Below are positions 7,584 to 11,542 of a stretch of DNA of 11,542 nucleotides, one piece after another. The DNA comes from Syntrophaceae bacterium UBA4059 (GTDB lineage: Bacteria > Desulfobacterota > Syntrophia > Syntrophales > Smithellaceae). The translations under genes were made by a program, and so were the position numbers. The number at the start of each line of letters is the position of its first letter. Within the stretch, counting starts at the first letter, position 1. The notes below the pieces were generated by a model that had not been told where the DNA came from, did not search any database, and worked only from the letters and a program-made list of their open reading frames with translations. The stretch is taken from contig DFZJ01000215.1 of assembly GCA_002382045.1 (NCBI GenBank), forward strand, positions 1-11,542. The letters run 5' to 3'.

Positions 7584-7624
7584 ATTGACTCGCCGCGCAC
7601 TATTTCCTATAGGTCGAAGTCAAT
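7584..7624. repeat. 7-base inverted repeat flanking the dctP promoter (possible operator)
   Basis: ATTGACT (7584-7590) and AGTCAAT (7618-7624) are perfect inverted copies whose centres are 34 bases apart, close to three helical turns. The left copy coincides with the -35 box and the right copy covers the expected transcription start. This geometry suits a repressor binding both sites, but a chance match of 7 bases is possible. Confidence 0.25.
7585..7613 (+). promoter_or_regulatory. Probable sigma-70 promoter of the TRAP operon
   Basis: TTGACT (7585-7590), a 17-base spacer and TATAGG (7608-7613) match the consensus at 5 and 4 of 6 positions. Transcription would start near 7620, about 40 bases before the dctP start codon. 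It faces away from the UPF0316 promoter, leaving about 80 bases between the two -35 boxes. Confidence 0.5.
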
Positions 7625-7661
7625 AATCATCTACTGAGCCGATCATGAAAGGAGTCAGGTT

Positions 7662-8708
7662 GTGAAAAAATGGATTCTGTTGCTTGCCTTATTGATTGTA
7701 TGTTCCGCAAACGGCATCATGGCCGCCGGTTATACGGGTAAAACCATCAAAGCGAAACTGGCCTCTGAAGAAATTGAAGGCGATTTCATGACCGTCTGGG
7801 GCAGAAATTTTGCCGGACACATGAAAACATGGTCCGGTGGAAAAATCCGTATAGACGTTTATCCATACGGAACGCTCGGCGCCACCGGCGATATCAACGA
7901 ACTGGCCCAGATGGGTATTGTGCAGTTTGTGTTTTCCGATCATGCCTGGATCAGCACCTTTGCTCCCCAGGCCCAGGCTCTGGCGCTCAACTATCTTTTT
8001 CCCTACGAAAAAACACCGGAGGTCCTCGATTGGATGGCCAGAAACGGCAAGTTTCTTCCCCTTCTGGAAAAGGCGTTCCGTAACAAAAATCTTGTTCCCC
8101 TGTCGATCATGTTCGAAGGCTGGCAGTGGGTTAGCTCCAAAAAAGAGATTCAATCCATGGATGATATGAAGGACGTTAAGTTGCGTTTGATGTCGTCCAA
8201 GATGCTGGTCGAAAACTATAAGGCTTTCGGGGCCAGCCCCACGCCGATGACCTATGGGGAAGTTTACAGCGCCTTGCAGATGGGCATGATTGACGCGCAG
8301 GTCAATCCTTTATTCGCCGCCAACAGCATGAAGTTCTATGAAGTCCAGGATTACTTCGTTCAGCTCAAAGGCGAGCCGTTTATCGGCATTCCCACGGTCA
8401 ACCGCGCTTTTTTTGACAGGTTGCCCAATTCCGTGCAGAAAGAAATGCGCAGGTACTGGATTGATGCGATCATTCCCGCTGGCCGCTGGATTGAAAAACG
8501 CAATGCGTCGGACCTGGAAAAAATGAAAGCGGCCAAATCGTCGCTGAAATTTCATGTGCTTGATGACCAAGCCACGGCAGCCTTTGCGTCGGCGGCTGAA
8601 ACGGTCTATCCCTTATATGTTGACATCGGCGGTAAAGGGTCCCGCGAGATTCTGGACGCGCTGATCAAAGACATTGCCGACGCCAAAAAAGCGCTCGACA
8701 TTCCTTGA
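7662..8708 (+). CDS. dctP: TRAP transporter periplasmic substrate-binding protein (DctP family)
   Basis: This 348-residue protein begins with a clear Sec signal peptide (Lys2-Lys3, hydrophobic stretch to about 16, cleavage probably after Ala21 or Ala22). The mature part has the DctP fold signatures: SGGKIRIDVYPYGTLGA near the start and the hinge segment DVKLRLMSSKMLVENYKAFG (171-190) with Arg175. That arginine matches the position that usually pairs with a substrate carboxylate. PMTYGEVYSALQMGMIDAQ follows (195-213). It binds an organic acid in the periplasm and hands it to the DctQM permease. The specific substrate cannot be told from sequence. The start is GTG at 7662, with GAAAGGAG at 7647-7654; an in-frame stop at 7635-7637 excludes a longer form. 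It is first in the operon and is followed by dctQ after 64 bases. Confidence 0.9.
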   Translation: MKKWILLLALLIVCSANGIMAAGYTGKTIKAKLASEEIEGDFMTVWGRNFAGHMKTWSGGKIRIDVYPYGTLGATGDINELAQMGIVQFVFSDHAWISTFAPQAQALALNYLFPYEKTPEVLDWMARNGKFLPLLEKAFRNKNLVPLSIMFEGWQWVSSKKEIQSMDDMKDVKLRLMSSKMLVENYKAFGASPTPMTYGEVYSALQMGMIDAQVNPLFAANSMKFYEVQDYFVQLKGEPFIGIPTVNRAFFDRLPNSVQKEMRRYWIDAIIPAGRWIEKRNASDLEKMKAAKSSLKFHVLDDQATAAFASAAETVYPLYVDIGGKGSREILDALIKDIADAKKALDIP

Positions 8709-8772
8709 AGCTGCATGACTGGATACGGGACGCGGGGGAGATGAAACGATTGCAATATCCAGGGCGGAATGA

Positions 8773-9357
8773 ATGAGAAAAGACGCTATACAACCGGTTC
8801 CGTTGCGCATCGTGCGAAAGATTAACCGGATAATCGGCAAGGGGATCAACGCCGTCGAGGTGTCGGTTCTGGTTTTTTGTGTAGCGGCCCTTGCGGTTTT
8901 ATTGATTGCCAACGTGTTTGCCCGCACCTTTTTTCAGAGCATTTATTTTGCGGAAGAAATCTCCGGCTTTTTAGTGCTTCTGTTGACCTTTACCGGACTG
9001 AGCTATGGCGTCCGCCGGGCGCGCCATATACGCATGGGCGCCTTTCTGGATCACATGCCGCCCAAAATGGAAAAGGTCTTTATCATCATCATATCGCTTG
9101 TCAGCGCCGTCGTAATGGCGGTGATGGCCTGGGCTTCCTGGCAGTATCTGCAAAACGCAATGGACATGGGTCACAGGACGCCGGCCCTGCGTCTTCCGAC
9201 CTGGATTTTTTACATCATCATCCCTGTCGGTTTTTGCCTTGCGTCCATTCAATACCTGCGCACTATTTTGAAGAATATTCTTGAGCCGGATCCCTGGCTC
9301 TCACCGGATCAGAAAAGCGAATATGAGAAGGAAGGCCTTGAAGGTGGCGGGCGATGA
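8773..9357 (+). CDS. dctQ: TRAP transporter small permease subunit (DctQ family)
   Basis: This 194-residue inner-membrane protein has the four helices of DctQ (about 29-51, 60-78, 101-123, 142-162). It also carries the family's loop signature, FLVLLLTFTGLSYGVRRARH followed by IRMGAFLDHMP (66-96). DctQ pairs with DctM in the sodium-driven TRAP permease. A stop codon sits immediately before the ATG in frame, so the gene cannot begin earlier. AGGGCGG at 8761-8767 is a modest ribosome-binding site. The stop overlaps the dctM start as ATGA, implying translational coupling. A short charged tail follows the last helix. Confidence 0.88.
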   Translation: MRKDAIQPVPLRIVRKINRIIGKGINAVEVSVLVFCVAALAVLLIANVFARTFFQSIYFAEEISGFLVLLLTFTGLSYGVRRARHIRMGAFLDHMPPKMEKVFIIIISLVSAVVMAVMAWASWQYLQNAMDMGHRTPALRLPTWIFYIIIPVGFCLASIQYLRTILKNILEPDPWLSPDQKSEYEKEGLEGGGR

Positions 9358-10643
9358 GAATTTTCGGGATTTCACTGACCGCCATGCTGCTTTTCGGATT
9401 TCCCTTTATGGTCACCCTGCTGGGTTCTTTAATTCTGTATCTTCTGATCGAGATGCCGGATATGGCCGGTCCGATGATCATCGCACTGGTGCAGCAGATT
9501 ATTACCGGTGTGACACAACCCGCGCTGGTCTGTGTGCCAATGTTTATCCTGTCGGCCAGCATCATCACATCGGGTGAATCCGCCGGACGGCTGATTCGCA
9601 TGTTGAAGGTGTTTGTCGGCCATCTGCCGGGCGGTCTGGCCATTACGACCAATGCCGGCTGCACACTGTTCGGCGCCGTGTCCGGCTCCACGCAGGCCAC
9701 CGTGGCGGCGGTAGGCGGCACCATGCGCCCCATGCTTCTGGAGGCGGGATACAAAAGTTCCTTTACGCTCGGATTGATTATCAATGCCAGCGACATCGCC
9801 TTTCTCATCCCGCCCAGCATTGGGTTTATTGTCTATGGCGTGGCAACCAACACATCCATTGGCACGCTTTTTCTGGCGGGCGTTATCCCCGGGCTTTTGA
9901 TCCTGCTTTTGTTTTCCCTCTATTGCTTTGTTTATTCGAAGGCACAGAAAATCCCTTTACTGCCCCGTACAAGCTGGGCCGAACGCCGGATGGCGCTCAA
10001 AGAGGGTTTTCCGGTTCTGGGATTCCCCGGAATCATCATCGGCGGCATCTATACGGGTATCTTCAGTCCCACTGAAGCCGCAGCCGCAGCCGTGCTGTAT
10101 GCCATTATTCTGGAGACGTTCATTTATAAAAGCCTGACGGTTCATCGGCTGGTGGACGCTTTTTTGCAGACCGGTGTTATTACCGGCGTCGTTTTTATTT
10201 TAGTTGGCGCGGGTCAGGCGTTTTCGTTTCTGATCGGATTTTTGCAGATTCCCGCGCAACTTCTGCCACCCCTTTTCGGGTCGGAACCCTCGATGCTTAA
10301 GGTCATCACTATTGTGGTGGCGGTTTATTTTGTTGCCTGCATGTTTGTGGATCCGATCGTCGCGATTTTCATTTTAAGCCCCATCTTTCAACCGTACGTC
10401 GTCGGCGCGGGTGTCGATCCCATTCTGCTGGGTGTGCTGGTCACCCTGCAGGCGGCTATCGGTTCGGCCACGCCGCCGTTTGGCTGCGACATCTTCACCG
10501 CCCAACTGATTTTCCGCAGGCCCTATCTCGAAGTCATCGGCCACGCCCCGCCATTTTTGCTGATTTTGATCCTGGTGACCATTATCCTGATCGCCTTTCC
10601 GAATATTGCGCTGCTCCTGCCGAATCTGGCAGCGGGGGGATAG
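9354..10643 (+). CDS. dctM: TRAP transporter large permease subunit (DctM family)
   Basis: This 429-residue protein is strongly hydrophobic along its length, as expected for the roughly 12-helix DctM subunit that forms the sodium-coupled transport channel. Family signatures are in order: VPMFILSAS (61-69), GCTLFGAVSGSTQATVAAVG (102-121), SDIAFLIPPSIGFIVYG (146-162), GIYTGIFSPTEAAAAA (231-246), and SATPPFGCDIF (371-381). It completes the dctPQM operon and probably uses the sodium gradient to import the acid bound by DctP. The ATG overlaps the dctQ stop. The stop codon TAG at 10641-10643 falls inside a hairpin. Confidence 0.92.
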   Translation: MRIFGISLTAMLLFGFPFMVTLLGSLILYLLIEMPDMAGPMIIALVQQIITGVTQPALVCVPMFILSASIITSGESAGRLIRMLKVFVGHLPGGLAITTNAGCTLFGAVSGSTQATVAAVGGTMRPMLLEAGYKSSFTLGLIINASDIAFLIPPSIGFIVYGVATNTSIGTLFLAGVIPGLLILLLFSLYCFVYSKAQKIPLLPRTSWAERRMALKEGFPVLGFPGIIIGGIYTGIFSPTEAAAAAVLYAIILETFIYKSLTVHRLVDAFLQTGVITGVVFILVGAGQAFSFLIGFLQIPAQLLPPLFGSEPSMLKVITIVVAVYFVACMFVDPIVAIFILSPIFQPYVVGAGVDPILLGVLVTLQAAIGSATPPFGCDIFTAQLIFRRPYLEVIGHAPPFLLILILVTIILIAFPNIALLLPNLAAGG

Positions 10644-10669
10644 AAAAGGTGCAATGATTTCTATCTCTT
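10635..10669 (+). terminator. Weak terminator-like hairpin at the end of dctM
   Basis: GATAGAAA (10639-10646) and TTTCTATC (10658-10665) form a perfect 8-base-pair stem around an 11-base loop. In RNA the stem can grow by four more pairs (one G-C, three G-U) with the preceding G run and the following TCTT. It spans the dctM stop codon. It is not GC-rich and lacks a clean T run, so termination is only possible. Confidence 0.3.
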
Positions 10670-10926
10670 CATCCGCCGATGTGCCCCCAGCTTGCATTTT
10701 CGAAGCTTTTGTGCTAAAAAAACCACCAATCGTAGTTCAGTCCATCAATTTTTAATTTTTTGGCGCACCGGAAACACTTCGTCGTTTATCGTTAACGGCA
10801 CAGCAAAACATTGAAAAATATCGCAAAGGAATGAACCTGCAAAGCAGGCAGATCGGGAAGGATTTTCGTTAATATAAATACATTTTCTTTGCATAACGGC
10901 AAATGCATTATGGAGAATCGACATTA
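10670..10926. other. AT-rich intergenic stretch between dctM and the mltB-like gene
   Basis: No convincing gene or RNA was found here. It holds short dyads (CCTGC-AAA-GCAGG at 10836-10848 and TTTGC/GCAAA near 10888-10903), runs of A and T, and an AATATAAATA block at 10871-10880. That block might supply a -10 element for the next gene, but no -35 box lies at a proper distance. A TAACGGCA octamer occurs twice (10793-10800 and 10894-10901). Confidence 0.4.
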
Positions 10927-11542
10927 ATGGAACCACTATCCAAACGATTTGTGCAAAACTCTTCAGGAATCATCAGCCTTATGAAAGCGATCTACCCGCT
11001 AATTGCAGCTTTAATGATTGCCATATTTCCTGCTTGCTCGGGGACTGGTGAGCAGGTGAAAAAACCCCCGCAAATCAGGGTTGATTCCAGAGCAGACTCC
11101 ACGCCGATCAAGATAAAAAAACCAGCTGAAATCCTGGTGGTTCACGACTTGCCGGAGGTCTCAGCCGTTTCCGATTCAAAAGAACTTCCGGATTCAGATG
11201 TCCTGGTGAAGATAGGTGAATTGAAGCGGCGTCTTGTCCTGAACGGTGTTCCCGAAGAATGGTTTGACGAACAGCTTCAGCATGAGACCTTCCAAATTCA
11301 CTCCACTATTGACCGCAACTTTCAGAAATCTGCGGAAAAGCAGGTCGATTGTGACAAGAAACGCGATGCATCCTGGTACTTTGCTCGATTGGGAGTGGAC
11401 GACAAGATCGAAAAGGGGAAGAAATTCATCGAAGCTCATGACGATATTTTTAAAAGGGTCGAAACGAAATACGGGATACACAAGGAATTGCTAGCAGCCA
11501 TTGTTGGTATTGAAACTAATTTCGCCGATCATCATCAACGCG
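10927..11542 (+). CDS. MltB-like lytic murein transglycosylase lipoprotein (GH103), 3' end cut by window
   Basis: The frame is open from the ATG at 10927 to the window end (205 residues visible). An N-terminal hydrophobic segment ending in IFPAC (Cys37) looks like a lipoprotein signal; a second ATG at 10981 would give a tidier 18-residue signal, MKAIYPLIAALMIAIFPA, before the cysteine. GGAGA at 10912-10916 favours the first ATG, and the protein features favour the second. A charged, proline-containing linker (about 40-90) precedes the catalytic part. SWYFARLGVDDKIEKGKKF and KYGIHKELLAAIVGIETNF match MltB-type enzymes, with Glu196 in GIETNF as the likely catalytic acid. Such enzymes cleave peptidoglycan glycan strands to 1,6-anhydro ends, anchored to the outer membrane. 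The rest of the catalytic domain lies outside the window. It is separated from the TRAP operon by about 280 bases and is probably independent. Confidence 0.82.
   Translation, partial: MEPLSKRFVQNSSGIISLMKAIYPLIAALMIAIFPACSGTGEQVKKPPQIRVDSRADSTPIKIKKPAEILVVHDLPEVSAVSDSKELPDSDVLVKIGELKRRLVLNGVPEEWFDEQLQHETFQIHSTIDRNFQKSAEKQVDCDKKRDASWYFARLGVDDKIEKGKKFIEAHDDIFKRVETKYGIHKELLAAIVGIETNFADHHQR

Noticed and set aside
10654..10755. 33-residue ORF after dctM with AAGG four bases upstream
   Set aside because: It is short, begins inside the loop of the hairpin that spans the dctM stop, and its sequence shows no signal, helix or motif; too little to call a gene without conservation.
10750..10761. T-rich run (TTTTTAATTTTTT) as an intrinsic terminator
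   Set aside because: No stable hairpin could be found directly upstream of it on either strand.
1..11542. tRNA, rRNA, CRISPR arrays, insertion sequence ends and long direct repeats
   Set aside because: None were seen on reading both strands; the window is almost fully occupied by ordinary coding genes with similar codon use.

Overview
The window reads as part of a moderate-GC Gram-negative chromosome. Evidence for a Gram-negative cell includes a TRAP transporter with a periplasmic binding protein, an OtsA with a predicted periplasmic domain, and a lipoprotein-type murein transglycosylase. The mix of genes and the OtsA architecture recall deltaproteobacterial (Desulfobacterota, possibly Syntrophales-like) genomes, but that placement is an impression without a marker gene. 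No RNA genes, CRISPR arrays, insertion sequences or phage genes were seen.

Region 1 (1-6876, + strand) is a tightly packed five-gene cluster for trehalose metabolism and osmotic stress. The order is: a ROK-family sugar kinase cut by the window start, a cytoplasmic GH15 glycoside hydrolase, a membrane-anchored trehalose-6-phosphate synthase (OtsA domain behind two membrane helices and a predicted periplasmic domain), trehalose-6-phosphate phosphatase (OtsB), and an MscS-type mechanosensitive channel. Gaps are 36, 15, -4 and 35 bases, so one transcript is likely, with its promoter upstream of the window. OtsA and OtsB make trehalose from UDP-glucose and glucose-6-phosphate. If GH15 is a trehalase, it and the kinase would return trehalose to glucose-6-phosphate. 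MscS would release solutes on hypo-osmotic shock. The sensor-like OtsA fusion is the most unusual item in the window.

Region 2 (6898-7505, - strand) is a single UPF0316/DUF2179 membrane protein gene, convergent with mscS. It sits behind a perfect consensus sigma-70 promoter (TTGACA, 17 bases, TATAAT). That promoter lies inside the longest possible ORF and so argues for a GTG start at 7443 rather than the upstream ATG at 7563.

Region 3 (7585-10643, + strand) is a complete tripartite TRAP transporter operon in the order dctP, dctQ, dctM, with a plausible sigma-70 promoter and a 7-base inverted repeat around it. The substrate cannot be read from the sequence. Region 4 (10644-11542) is an AT-rich gap with a weak terminator-like hairpin at its start, followed by the 5' part of an MltB-like (GH103) lytic transglycosylase lipoprotein gene that runs off the window end.
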